Shown here: one piece after another, positions 1-5,841 of the stretch | Layout: each line of letters begins with the position of its first letter | Numbering within the stretch: position 1 is the first letter of the stretch | NCBI GenBank assembly: GCA_011375245.1 | Contig: DRMA01000080.1 | Coordinates: forward strand, 1-7,979 | Source: Thiothrix sp. | GTDB taxonomy: Bacteria; Pseudomonadota; Gammaproteobacteria; Thiotrichales; Thiotrichaceae | DNA length: 7,979 nt | Direction of reading: 5' to 3' | Program-made: the position numbers and the translations under genes | Notes under the pieces: generated by a model | Told to the model about the DNA's origin: nothing | Database searches by the model: none | The model's input: the letters and a program-made list of their open reading frames with translations, nothing else

Positions 1-142
1 ATTGATTGCTGTCTATCGCATGACGCTGATAGTCATCGTTAGTAAAAGCATCGGTAAATGCAACTGCTGTTGGGTATGACGTATAACGTGGGCCTGATTG
101 GTCGTAACGTTTTATTTTTTCAAGATCAAAAGTTATATTCAT
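1..142 (-). CDS. hemN: Oxygen-independent coproporphyrinogen III dehydrogenase, N-terminal fragment
   Basis: Only the first 47 codons are present; the gene continues past the left edge, so the radical-SAM cysteine motif is not in view. The reading frame gives DLEKIKRYDQSGPRYTSYPT at residues 6-25. This matches the start of HemN (E. coli has DLALIQKYNYSGPRYTSYPT), including the strongly conserved SGPRYTSYPTA segment. HemN is a cytosolic radical-SAM [4Fe-4S] enzyme that decarboxylates coproporphyrinogen III to protoporphyrinogen IX without oxygen, a step of haem synthesis under oxygen limitation. No convincing Shine-Dalgarno lies before ATG 142. An in-frame ATG at 157 would add five residues, but it also lacks one. 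The gene follows a small membrane-protein gene on the same strand, 98 bp upstream, and a perfect FNR/ANR box lies before that pair. HemN rather than the related HemW is favoured because HemW lacks this N-terminal motif. Confidence 0.9.
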   Translation of the reverse strand, partial: MNITFDLEKIKRYDQSGPRYTSYPTAVAFTDAFTNDDYQRHAIDSNQ

Positions 143-240
143 AGGGGATAAATGCATCAATATATGGGAAGAGAAAAACTATGAAAAACTATTATGATGC
201 ATATTTACAATGAATCACTAAATCCAATGATTTATTTAGT

Positions 241-387
241 TTAAGCATCATTATCAATAGGATATATTTTACTTTTATCGCCTGACAATTTAATCATTTT
301 TACTAAAAAATACCCCATGAAGGCAAAGATAAAAGCAATAGTAAAGATAGACCACAACCCAATTTCACTAAAAATTATTTCTTTCAT
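241..387 (-). CDS. Small single-span membrane protein (48 aa), DUF3149-like
   Basis: This short gene encodes 48 residues starting MKEIIFSEIGLWSIFTIAFI. ATG 387 is preceded by AAAGGG (plus-strand 395-400) with a 7-base spacer, a strong ribosome binding site. Residues 11-29 form one hydrophobic segment, followed by lysines at 30, 33, 38 and 40. By the positive-inside rule this predicts the C-terminus in the cytoplasm and the short N-terminus outside. The pattern of a few polar residues, F-S-x-x-G-L, a hydrophobic stretch, then a basic tail resembles the proteobacterial DUF3149 family as I remember it; this was not checked by search. No function is known to me. It lies 98 bp upstream of hemN on the same strand, with an FNR-type promoter just before it, so expression under low oxygen and co-transcription with hemN are inferred. 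It could assist an anaerobic or microaerobic membrane complex, but nothing in the sequence proves this. Confidence 0.75.
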   Translation of the reverse strand: MKEIIFSEIGLWSIFTIAFIFAFMGYFLVKMIKLSGDKSKIYPIDNDA

Positions 388-433
388 TTTTATACCCTTT
401 AAATTATTAATTATTTATCTTTTCAGTGCCTTC

Positions 434-439
434 ATTATC
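434..439 (-). promoter_or_regulatory. Inferred -10 element of FNR-dependent promoter for the small gene and hemN
   Basis: On the minus strand the hexamer reads GATAAT, five of six matches to TATAAT. The inferred transcription start is near 427, leaving a leader of about 40 bases before ATG 387. The centre of the FNR box then lies about 42 bp upstream of that start, the usual position for class II activation by FNR/ANR. There is no good -35 hexamer, as expected for an activator-dependent promoter. Confidence 0.5.
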
Positions 440-462
440 GTCAATACGCCAAATAAAGAGCA

Positions 463-476
463 TTGATTTAGATCAA
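463..476 (-). promoter_or_regulatory. FNR/ANR binding site, perfect consensus
   Basis: The plus strand reads TTGATTTAGATCAA, an exact match to the FNR/ANR consensus TTGAT-N4-ATCAA. FNR-family regulators carry an oxygen-labile iron-sulfur cluster and activate genes when oxygen falls. The site is symmetric, so direction is judged from position. It fits class II spacing to the minus-strand -10 at 434-439, and the genes downstream in that direction (small membrane protein, hemN) are a classic FNR/ANR target type. It lies more than 110 bp from the likely promoter of the plus-strand SH3 gene, so control of that gene is less likely. Confidence 0.8.
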
Positions 477-558
477 TAGCTAATAAACTTATAAGTAATT
501 TATCAATAAATTTGATGTGTGTCATATATCCTGCGTTTGTATTGCTTATATACTGTGC

Positions 559-587
559 TTTATTAAGGGTAAATACAGGTTTATAAT
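559..587 (+). promoter_or_regulatory. Candidate promoter of the SH3b gene
   Basis: A perfect TATAAT lies at 582-587. Seventeen bases upstream is only a weak -35, TTTATT at 559-564 (three of six). The inferred start near 594 would give a leader of about 44 bases before ATG 638. The weak -35 means an activator could be needed. The surrounding DNA is very AT-rich, so a chance -10 match is possible. Confidence 0.4.
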
Positions 588-637
588 GCTGCCTTAAACA
601 TAGATGTTTTACTAACCATTAATCTAAGGAAGAACTT

Positions 638-1333
638 ATGCGTTATACCAGACTACTTTACTTACTGTTATTTACCTTTTTTGCATCACTTTCTCTAAAT
701 GTTGCTGTGGCAAATGATATTTATAAAGTAACTCATATTGGACAAGGCAATAGTTTAAAATTACATGCCTATCCTGCTACACACAGTCGTGTCGTTGTTG
801 CTATCCCACATAATGCCTCTTGGGTCATCAAGCGTGAAAAACATGCTCAGCGCAAAATAGGAGGTGTGTTATGGCATAAAGTAACGTGGCAAGCGCATCA
901 AGGTTGGGTACAAGACAAGTACTTGAGTAAGGATATTGCTTCTACACGTAGGGCAAAAGAGCATCTTAATGCGCGTCAACAATGTTTGGCTGATAATACG
1001 ATAATAGACAAAACATGTTGTGGTTATGCCAATAATAGAAATAAAGCGTTTGCGGTAAAGCATATTGATATGTACGCCGTTAAGGGGGTTGCAAAAGGTA
1101 AAACGATTCCTTTACGCAGTGAACCTGGTCAATGGAAAGGTAAGGTTTTAGTCGCTATTCCACATAGTGCTAAGTGGATTGTTGGTTTGGCGAAAGAACA
1201 GAGAATGCCCAATGGTGAGATATGGAAGCAAGTACGTTGGGGAGCTAAAACAGGTTGGATAAATAAGAAATATATCCATTTTGACGAAATATCAACAGCA
1301 CAAGGTGAGAAAAGACGCTCACAATGTCGTTAA
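638..1333 (+). CDS. Secreted protein with two tandem SH3b-like domains
   Basis: ATG 638 is preceded by AAGGA at 626-630 with a 7-base spacer. Residues 1-25 are a signal peptide (basic MRYTR, a long hydrophobic core, likely cut after AVA at 25), so the 206-residue mature protein is exported. It contains two homologous units, about 28-96 and 145-213. Each has Y-x-V, a glycine turn, VAIPHxAxW (54-62 and 172-180), a W-K/H-x-V-x-W strand and a G-W-V/I-x-x-K-Y ending. This is the layout of bacterial SH3 (SH3b) domains, which usually bind peptidoglycan or other cell-surface ligands. The linker holds C116, C127 and C128, and C230 is next to the C-terminus, so periplasmic disulfides are plausible. No catalytic domain is seen. 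It precedes two exported polysaccharide-enzyme genes by 87 bp, suggesting a binding or anchoring role for the group; that is inference. Confidence 0.85.
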   Translation: MRYTRLLYLLLFTFFASLSLNVAVANDIYKVTHIGQGNSLKLHAYPATHSRVVVAIPHNASWVIKREKHAQRKIGGVLWHKVTWQAHQGWVQDKYLSKDIASTRRAKEHLNARQQCLADNTIIDKTCCGYANNRNKAFAVKHIDMYAVKGVAKGKTIPLRSEPGQWKGKVLVAIPHSAKWIVGLAKEQRMPNGEIWKQVRWGAKTGWINKKYIHFDEISTAQGEKRRSQCR

Positions 1334-1362
1334 TAATGCGATTAAGATTTTGACAATCAGCC

Positions 1363-1391
1363 TTATTGATAATTGGTTCTAGGTATATAAT
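1363..1391 (+). promoter_or_regulatory. Candidate promoter before the hydrolase-like gene
   Basis: TATAAT at 1386-1391 is a perfect -10. The hexamer 17 bases upstream, TTATTG at 1363-1368, is a poor -35. A perfect TTGACA stands at 1350-1355, but its spacing of 30 bases to this -10 is too long. If used, the promoter would give a leader of roughly 24 bases to GTG 1421/1424. The gene may instead be read from the SH3 gene promoter, since I see no terminator between them. Confidence 0.3.
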
Positions 1392-1420
1392 GCCTTTATT
1401 TTAATAAACTGATTGAGGCT

Positions 1421-3271
1421 GTGGTGTTTTTTTCACCATTACGGATGAGTCAAAGTGCATTGTTATGGGGATGTTTATTGATTGCTACCCTTAGTGGTAT
1501 TACCAATAATAGCGCACTAGCAATACCTTCACCTGATCCACGATTGGGTATCAATGTTGGTGGCTTACATAAGCTGCCAACAGCGATGCCATTTACGGAT
1601 TTATTTAAAATATCTCAGGGCTGGTTCACTTCCTGTGAATTTAATTGGCAAAAGAAGCAAGCCATTGATCCTGGTTGTACGGCACAAAATGCATTTAATA
1701 CCCAAGAACAAGATAAACTAGATTTAGATCGTTATGGTTATGTTCGCTCATTGCCTGAGCAAGATGATAGTGAAACGTATACTAGTGTTATTAGTGGCTT
1801 TCATTTTGATGATGATTTTCCCTTAGGGCATTATGTATTGCTCTATTCTGGAATGGGCAAAATTGAGGTGTTGGGGGCATTGAATATTGTTAGTCAAAGA
1901 GCAGGGCGTATTGAGTTTGATTTATTATCAGTACGTATGGGGCTAAAAATAAAAATTAGTCAAACAAAATCAAAGAACTATATTCGTAAGATTCATTTAG
2001 TTGCTAAAGACAAGGAAAAAACCTTTGAGCGGCAGCCTTTTAACAGTGACTATCTTTCTAGAGTGAGACCTTTTGATGCCATTCGCTTTATGTCATGGAC
2101 AAATCCACGTGCTACTAATCTTGTTGAATGGGATGAGCACCCTATGCCTGAATTTGTTCGTTACACAGGGGTAAATGGTGTACCAATAGAGGTAATGATT
2201 GATCTAGCAAATGCAGCGAATGCAGTGCCGTGGCTCAATATGCCTCATCGAGCAAGTGATGATTTTATCCGTGAATATGCGCGCTTGGTACGTCGTCGTT
2301 TAACGGGTAATAAAAAAATTATTATCGAATTTTCCAATGAAATGTGGAATGTGATTTTTCCTGCAACACTTTATGCTGTGGAACAAGCGACACAGCAGTG
2401 GCCGAATGCCTATCAGCACCATAGTGATTATGAGCGCCGTGTTAAACTGGCTAATAATTGGTACGGCAAGCGTACCGTTGAAATGTGCCGTATTTGGAAG
2501 CAGGTTTTTGGGAATAAAAAAGATCGAGTGACGTGCGTGATTGCCTCGCAATCTAATATAGCGTGGGTGGGGCAAGAAGCCCTTGATTGTCCCTTATGGA
2601 AAGAAGGACCTTGTGGTTCACAGGTTGATGCGTATGCGGTAGGGCCTTATTTTGGTGAGTATATTGCTAAATTAGTCCATCGAAAGCAGGTGACAGATTG
2701 GGCGCGTCGTCTTGATGGTATTAGTCAGTTATTTAAAGAAATAGAACAGGGTGGTGTGCTAGAAAATGGTCCTAAAGGAGGGGCGATACAGTATTTTATT
2801 GATGCACATATGGTGGTCAGTAATAAACTTGCTGATGAGTATGGTTTACCCTTATTTGCTTATGAAGCAGGTCAGCATCTGATACGTTACGATCCACCGC
2901 ACAAAGTCACTGATTTGACGTTGCTGAATTTTTTTATGCGGGCGAATAAGAATTATAGAATGAAAAGTGCTTATCAGCGTTATTTAAAAGCATGGGAGCA
3001 ACAAGGAGGGAAAACAATGATGCATTATTATGGTATTGGTAAACCATCACCTAATGATTTTTTTGGACTATTAGCGACTCCCAAACAAGAACATTCACCA
3101 AAGTATGATGCACTATTGGATTATATGGGAGTATTACCTTATAACGTGATTTATAAACACCACCCCCCCTTATCGTTAAAAGCATTGATAAAGCGCCGAC
3201 AAAAAGCACAGCAAGAGGCATATAGAAAAGTAGAACCAAAATTACCTAAATCAGATGGGCATTCTTCATAA
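1421..3271 (+). CDS. Exported protein with glycoside hydrolase clan A-like catalytic motifs, uncharacterised family
   Basis: The start is GTG 1421 or, better spaced from GAGG (1415-1418), GTG 1424; ATG 1445 is too far from it. Numbering here is from 1421. A signal peptide ends near 34 (SALA, then IPSPDP). Residues 35 to about 215 look like a beta-rich N-terminal region. From about 220 come motifs of a TIM-barrel enzyme: IRFMSW (221-226), GVPIE (253-257), WLNMPH (271-276), IEFSNEMWN with N306-E307, VGPYFG (407-412), and FAYEAGQ with E482. In clan GH-A the acid/base glutamate follows an asparagine at the end of strand 4, and the nucleophile glutamate ends strand 7. E307 and E482, 175 residues apart, fit these roles. 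Similar proteins in my memory are labelled only as hypothetical or cellulose-binding proteins; I know of no tested activity. A basic, charged tail follows about residue 580. The neighbours, an SH3b protein and a PL14-like lyase, support polysaccharide work outside the cytoplasm. The substrate is unknown. Confidence 0.75.
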   Translation: MVFFSPLRMSQSALLWGCLLIATLSGITNNSALAIPSPDPRLGINVGGLHKLPTAMPFTDLFKISQGWFTSCEFNWQKKQAIDPGCTAQNAFNTQEQDKLDLDRYGYVRSLPEQDDSETYTSVISGFHFDDDFPLGHYVLLYSGMGKIEVLGALNIVSQRAGRIEFDLLSVRMGLKIKISQTKSKNYIRKIHLVAKDKEKTFERQPFNSDYLSRVRPFDAIRFMSWTNPRATNLVEWDEHPMPEFVRYTGVNGVPIEVMIDLANAANAVPWLNMPHRASDDFIREYARLVRRRLTGNKKIIIEFSNEMWNVIFPATLYAVEQATQQWPNAYQHHSDYERRVKLANNWYGKRTVEMCRIWKQVFGNKKDRVTCVIASQSNIAWVGQEALDCPLWKEGPCGSQVDAYAVGPYFGEYIAKLVHRKQVTDWARRLDGISQLFKEIEQGGVLENGPKGGAIQYFIDAHMVVSNKLADEYGLPLFAYEAGQHLIRYDPPHKVTDLTLLNFFMRANKNYRMKSAYQRYLKAWEQQGGKTMMHYYGIGKPSPNDFFGLLATPKQEHSPKYDALLDYMGVLPYNVIYKHHPPLSLKALIKRRQKAQQEAYRKVEPKLPKSDGHSS

Positions 3272-3306
3272 TTGTCAAAGGTAGTTTATAATTTTATGAA
3301 AGATGC
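3261..3306. repeat. Spacer copy of a two-block repeat (compact version)
   Basis: The stop region and spacer after the hydrolase-like gene contain ATTCTTCAT (3261-3269), TTGTCA (3272-3277) and TTTATGAAAGATGC (3293-3306). The same blocks occur in the same order and strand after the PL14-like gene, at 4452-4460, 4461-4466 and 4586-4599. There the last two blocks are separated by a long inverted repeat. This copy therefore resembles an uninterrupted site. Confidence 0.5.
3265..3292 (+). promoter_or_regulatory. Weak candidate internal promoter before the lyase gene
   Basis: TATAAT at 3287-3292 is perfect, and TTCATA at 3265-3270 matches four of six bases of a -35 with a 16-base spacer. Transcription would begin near 3299, about 45 bases before ATG 3344. 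The AT-rich spacer and shared repeat blocks make chance likely. Read-through from the preceding gene is equally possible. Confidence 0.3.
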
Positions 3307-3343
3307 AATTAAATTCTTCGATGACTAACAAAGGGCTTGTTAA

Positions 3344-4447
3344 ATGAGATTTTTATGTTTTCAACAGAGATGGGACTTACTTGCGTTGTTCTTTTTTATA
3401 TCGGCATTAGTGCCGAGTCTTTCTTCTGCAGTTAGTAATGATGAGGTTGTTGTACAACATTCTAATGATCCCAACCAAAAAACACATGCTTATGCAGGCA
3501 AGTTGTTTTGGAATCAGCGTGATCATATCTGGCAGCGGAAAATTGTGGTTTATCGTAATTTTCCTGAACCTGCAAAAGATCATCCTGTTTGGATGTATGT
3601 TAAAAAATTGAAAATTCCTCAATATGCAGGTACAAAAGACTTATATTACAAGCGTTTTCACGCAACAGGCAATTGCACAGGAAAGACACCGCTTGCCACA
3701 GGCAAACCATGGACGATTAATTTTGATCATAATACGCTGGGTCGTTATAGTAAGACGGAGTTTAGGAAAAATTGGAATTGTCCTCAGTGGGGTATGGGGC
3801 TTAATCTATTAGCCATCGTTGGTGGTTCTCAGGCGCATTATGGTAAGGCGTTACGCATTCATTATCCAAAAGGTGTTGCAGGGTGTCCTAATCCTAAGCA
3901 ATGTGTCAACTGGAAGCCTAAGTTAGATAATCAATTCACCAAACTGTATTATGGCTATCGCTTTAAATTCCCTCATGGTTTTCAATTTGTTAAAGGTGGA
4001 AAATTGCCCGGTATTGGTGGTGGTAACTCAAATACGAATGGTCAGATTCCTAATGGCAAGGATGGCTGGAGTGTACGGATGATGTGGGAAAAAGATGGCA
4101 CATTGATCCAATATGTTTACCACCCTGACCAACCTAGTAAGTTTGGTGATATTATGCATTTTGATATGCAGCCATTGGCATTAGGTCAATGGCATACGGT
4201 ACAGACGATGGTACAGCTTAATCAAGCAGGCAAAAAAGATGGGGCGATTTTAACATGGCTAGATGGGAAACTAGTCTTTAAACGTTACAAAATGCGCTTC
4301 AGAATAGGTAGTGACTTGAAAATTGATCGTTTGCTATTTGCCTCTTTTTATGGAGGAACAGGCGCGCAATGGGCACCACGACGTGATAGTTATGCCTTTA
4401 TTGATGATGTTAGAATTTCACCTTATCCAGTGTTTTATAAAAAATAG
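3344..4447 (+). CDS. Exported polysaccharide lyase family 14-like enzyme
   Basis: ATG 3344 follows AAGGG (3331-3335) by 8 bases. Residues 1-29 are a signal peptide (likely cut after SSA at 29). Residues 30 to about 120 form a lead region without a family match I recognise. The rest is a beta-jelly-roll lyase domain: YGYRFKFPHGFQFVKGGKLPG (202-223, core K217 and K220), a glycine-rich loop, WSVRMMW (242-248), YVYHP (257-261), WHTVQTMV (283-290), WLDG (305-308) and FIDDVRIS (352-359). PL14 enzymes cleave glycosidic bonds next to uronic acids in alginate or glucuronan by beta-elimination. From memory, the Aplysia alginate lyase AkAly30 uses a lysine, Ser126/Arg128 and Tyr140/Tyr142. Here S243/R245 and Y257/Y259 keep the same 2-12-2 spacing, and K217 or K220 would be the lysine. 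Cysteines 111, 146, 181 and 187 may form disulfides. Family assignment is good; alginate as substrate is unproven. Confidence 0.82.
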   Translation: MRFLCFQQRWDLLALFFFISALVPSLSSAVSNDEVVVQHSNDPNQKTHAYAGKLFWNQRDHIWQRKIVVYRNFPEPAKDHPVWMYVKKLKIPQYAGTKDLYYKRFHATGNCTGKTPLATGKPWTINFDHNTLGRYSKTEFRKNWNCPQWGMGLNLLAIVGGSQAHYGKALRIHYPKGVAGCPNPKQCVNWKPKLDNQFTKLYYGYRFKFPHGFQFVKGGKLPGIGGGNSNTNGQIPNGKDGWSVRMMWEKDGTLIQYVYHPDQPSKFGDIMHFDMQPLALGQWHTVQTMVQLNQAGKKDGAILTWLDGKLVFKRYKMRFRIGSDLKIDRLLFASFYGGTGAQWAPRRDSYAFIDDVRISPYPVFYKK

Positions 4448-4451
4448 TGGT

Positions 4452-4599
4452 ATTCTTCATTTGTCAGTTAACAATTCAGCCTGTTAGGATTCGCCCTTCA
4501 ATCTCACTAAACTCGCTACGCTCAAACAACGTTCGGTTTCAGTGCGATTCCTAGCAGGCTTCAAACTGTAAACTACTTTTTGGCATTTATGAAAGATGC
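4452..4599. repeat. Expanded copy of the two-block repeat, enclosing an inverted repeat
   Basis: Blocks ATTCTTCAT, TTGTCA and TTTATGAAAGATGC recur here in the order seen at 3261-3306. The gap between the second and third blocks is 119 bases instead of 15, and it is filled mostly by a long imperfect inverted repeat. The third block lies inside the last codons of the convergent amidohydrolase gene. The pattern suggests a duplicated gene-end sequence that later received an insertion, or repeated insertion targets. Chance cannot be fully excluded in AT-rich DNA. Confidence 0.5.
4465..4568. repeat. Long imperfect inverted repeat, REP/MITE-like, between convergent genes
   Basis: Arms 4478-4494 and 4544-4560 pair over 17 positions with one T-T mismatch and one G-T wobble. 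Inside, ACTAAAC (4506-4512) pairs with GTTTcAGT (4536-4543) with one bulged C. Outside, CAGTT (4465-4469) pairs with AACTG (4564-4568). It is richer in GC than the flanking spacer and encodes nothing obvious. It lies between the ends of two convergent genes, a favoured place for dispersed palindromic elements. It may also stop transcription from both sides, though no T tract follows either arm. Confidence 0.65.
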
Positions 4600-5799
4600 C
4601 AAAATAGTACTATTTTTTTTGTTGTTGTTCAACAATGCTTGTACTAACTCGACCCAATAACTTGCCCCTAATGCTGCGATGTCATCATTAAAATCATAAT
4701 GTGTGTTATGCAACATACACCTACCTTGCTCTTCATTTTTCCCTTTACCATTGCCAATCCAGATATAGGCTCCTGCACAAGCATTGAGTAAGAAAGAAAA
4801 ATCCTCCGCCCCCATGCTCGGCGGCAGATCACGTTGTACTTTTCTCTTTCCTACCAAAGCCGTTGCGGCAGCTGCGCATTCTTGTGCATGTTTAGAGGTA
4901 TTAATGGTGGCAGGATAGCCTGCAATAATGCGTAGTTCTCCCTTAGCTCCCATTGCTTCGCAGCTATGCTCAATCACTTGTTGAATACGTTGCTTTACTT
5001 TTTCACCAACATGAGAATCAAAGTAACGCAAAGTCCCTTTCATTACGACTTCATCGGGAATAATGTTTGATGCGTCACCTGCATGAATCACGGTGATGCT
5101 AATAACTGCTGATTCTAATGGCGATACATTACGTGACACTACTGACTGTAAGGCTGTTGTTATTTGTGCTGCGGTCAAAATAGGGTCGATGACTTGGTCA
5201 GGCATTGCTGCATGACCGCCCTTGCCAGTAATGCGAATTTTTAGTGTATCGACAGCGGCCATAACAGCATGATCATGCACAGCAAAAGTACCTGCTTCTA
5301 AACTTGGCCAGTTATGCATGCCATAAATTGCATTGCAGGGAAACAGCTCAAACAAGCCTTCTTCTACCATTACGCGCCCACCGCCATCCCTTTCTTCGGC
5401 AGGTTGGAAAATAAAATGTACGGTGCCTGCAAAATTATTATGTTGTTGCAGGTAAACAGCAGCGCCAAGCAACATGGCAGTGTGACCATCATGACCACAC
5501 GCATGCATATGCCCATCATGCTGAGATTTATGAGAAAAGTTATTGCGTTCTTGTAAAGGTAGAGCATCAATATCAGCACGTAGCCCAATGGTATGGCCTT
5601 CTTGCGTTCCTTTTATAGTAGCAACAATGCCTGTGCCTGCTAAGCCACGATGATGTGTTATTTCATATGCCGTAAGAATACTGGCAATAAAATCACTGGT
5701 TTGTTCCTCTTTAAAGCTCAGCTCAGGATGTTGATGCAACCAGTGTCGCCATGAAACAATGGTTTTATGGTATTCGGAATTATTTTTTATCGCGGGCAT
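4573..5799 (-). CDS. M20D-family metallo-amidohydrolase (hippurate/N-acyl-amino acid hydrolase type)
   Basis: The frame is open back to ATG 5880, but ATG 5799 is preferred. It has AGGA (plus-strand 5807-5810) 7 bases upstream, and the likely promoter lies inside the longer version. The result is 408 residues, near the usual family length. Motifs: LRADIDALP (73-81), HACGHDGH (99-106), QPAEE (132-136), MHN (161-163), GKGGHAAMP (192-199, start of the lid/dimerisation domain) and a late H364. C101, H103, E136, H162 and H364 are the expected dinuclear metal ligands, and E135 the general base. There is no signal peptide, so it is cytosolic. The family removes acyl groups from amino acids (hippurate, N-acetyl amino acids, indole-acetyl conjugates, N-acetyl-diaminopimelate); the exact substrate cannot be read here. 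The last 18 or so residues (NNNKKNSTILASFINAKK) look like an unusual extension and overlap a terminator hairpin and a repeat block. It is convergent with the lyase gene and divergent from prlC. Confidence 0.9.
   Translation of the reverse strand: MPAIKNNSEYHKTIVSWRHWLHQHPELSFKEEQTSDFIASILTAYEITHHRGLAGTGIVATIKGTQEGHTIGLRADIDALPLQERNNFSHKSQHDGHMHACGHDGHTAMLLGAAVYLQQHNNFAGTVHFIFQPAEERDGGGRVMVEEGLFELFPCNAIYGMHNWPSLEAGTFAVHDHAVMAAVDTLKIRITGKGGHAAMPDQVIDPILTAAQITTALQSVVSRNVSPLESAVISITVIHAGDASNIIPDEVVMKGTLRYFDSHVGEKVKQRIQQVIEHSCEAMGAKGELRIIAGYPATINTSKHAQECAAAATALVGKRKVQRDLPPSMGAEDFSFLLNACAGAYIWIGNGKGKNEEQGRCMLHNTHYDFNDDIAALGASYWVELVQALLNNNKKNSTILASFINAKK
4574..4620 (+). terminator. Rho-independent terminator for the lyase gene, inside the convergent gene's 3' end
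   Basis: Bases 4574-4586 pair with 4596-4609 to give 13 base pairs with one bulged T (4605). The core is GGCAT/ATGCC and the loop has nine bases. An eight-T run (4613-4620) follows on the plus strand, three bases after the stem. It overlaps the last codons and stop of the minus-strand amidohydrolase gene. The three-base gap before the T run makes it less than ideal. Confidence 0.55.
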
Positions 5800-5841
5800 G
5801 GGGAAATCCTGTAACTTAATTAAAGCACTGAAGTCACAGAT

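Noticed and set aside
174..213. A plus-strand mini-ORF of ten codons starting at ATG 181 after GGAAGAG.
   Set aside because: It is very short, antisense to the hemN leader and contains the local repeat AAAAACTATG/AAAAACTATT, which explains the pattern by chance.
217..240. A 7-bp inverted repeat, ACTAAAT and ATTTAGT, after the small membrane protein gene.
   Set aside because: The stem is all A/T except one pair and has no T tract on the relevant strand. It is too weak to call a terminator or attenuator.
502..516. ATCAA-N5-TTGAT, which looks like a second FNR site.
   Set aside because: The half-sites are in the opposite order and have the wrong spacing for FNR/ANR.
1350..1373. TTGACA followed by GATAAT as a promoter before the hydrolase-like gene.
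   Set aside because: The spacer is only 12 bases, too short for a sigma-70 promoter.
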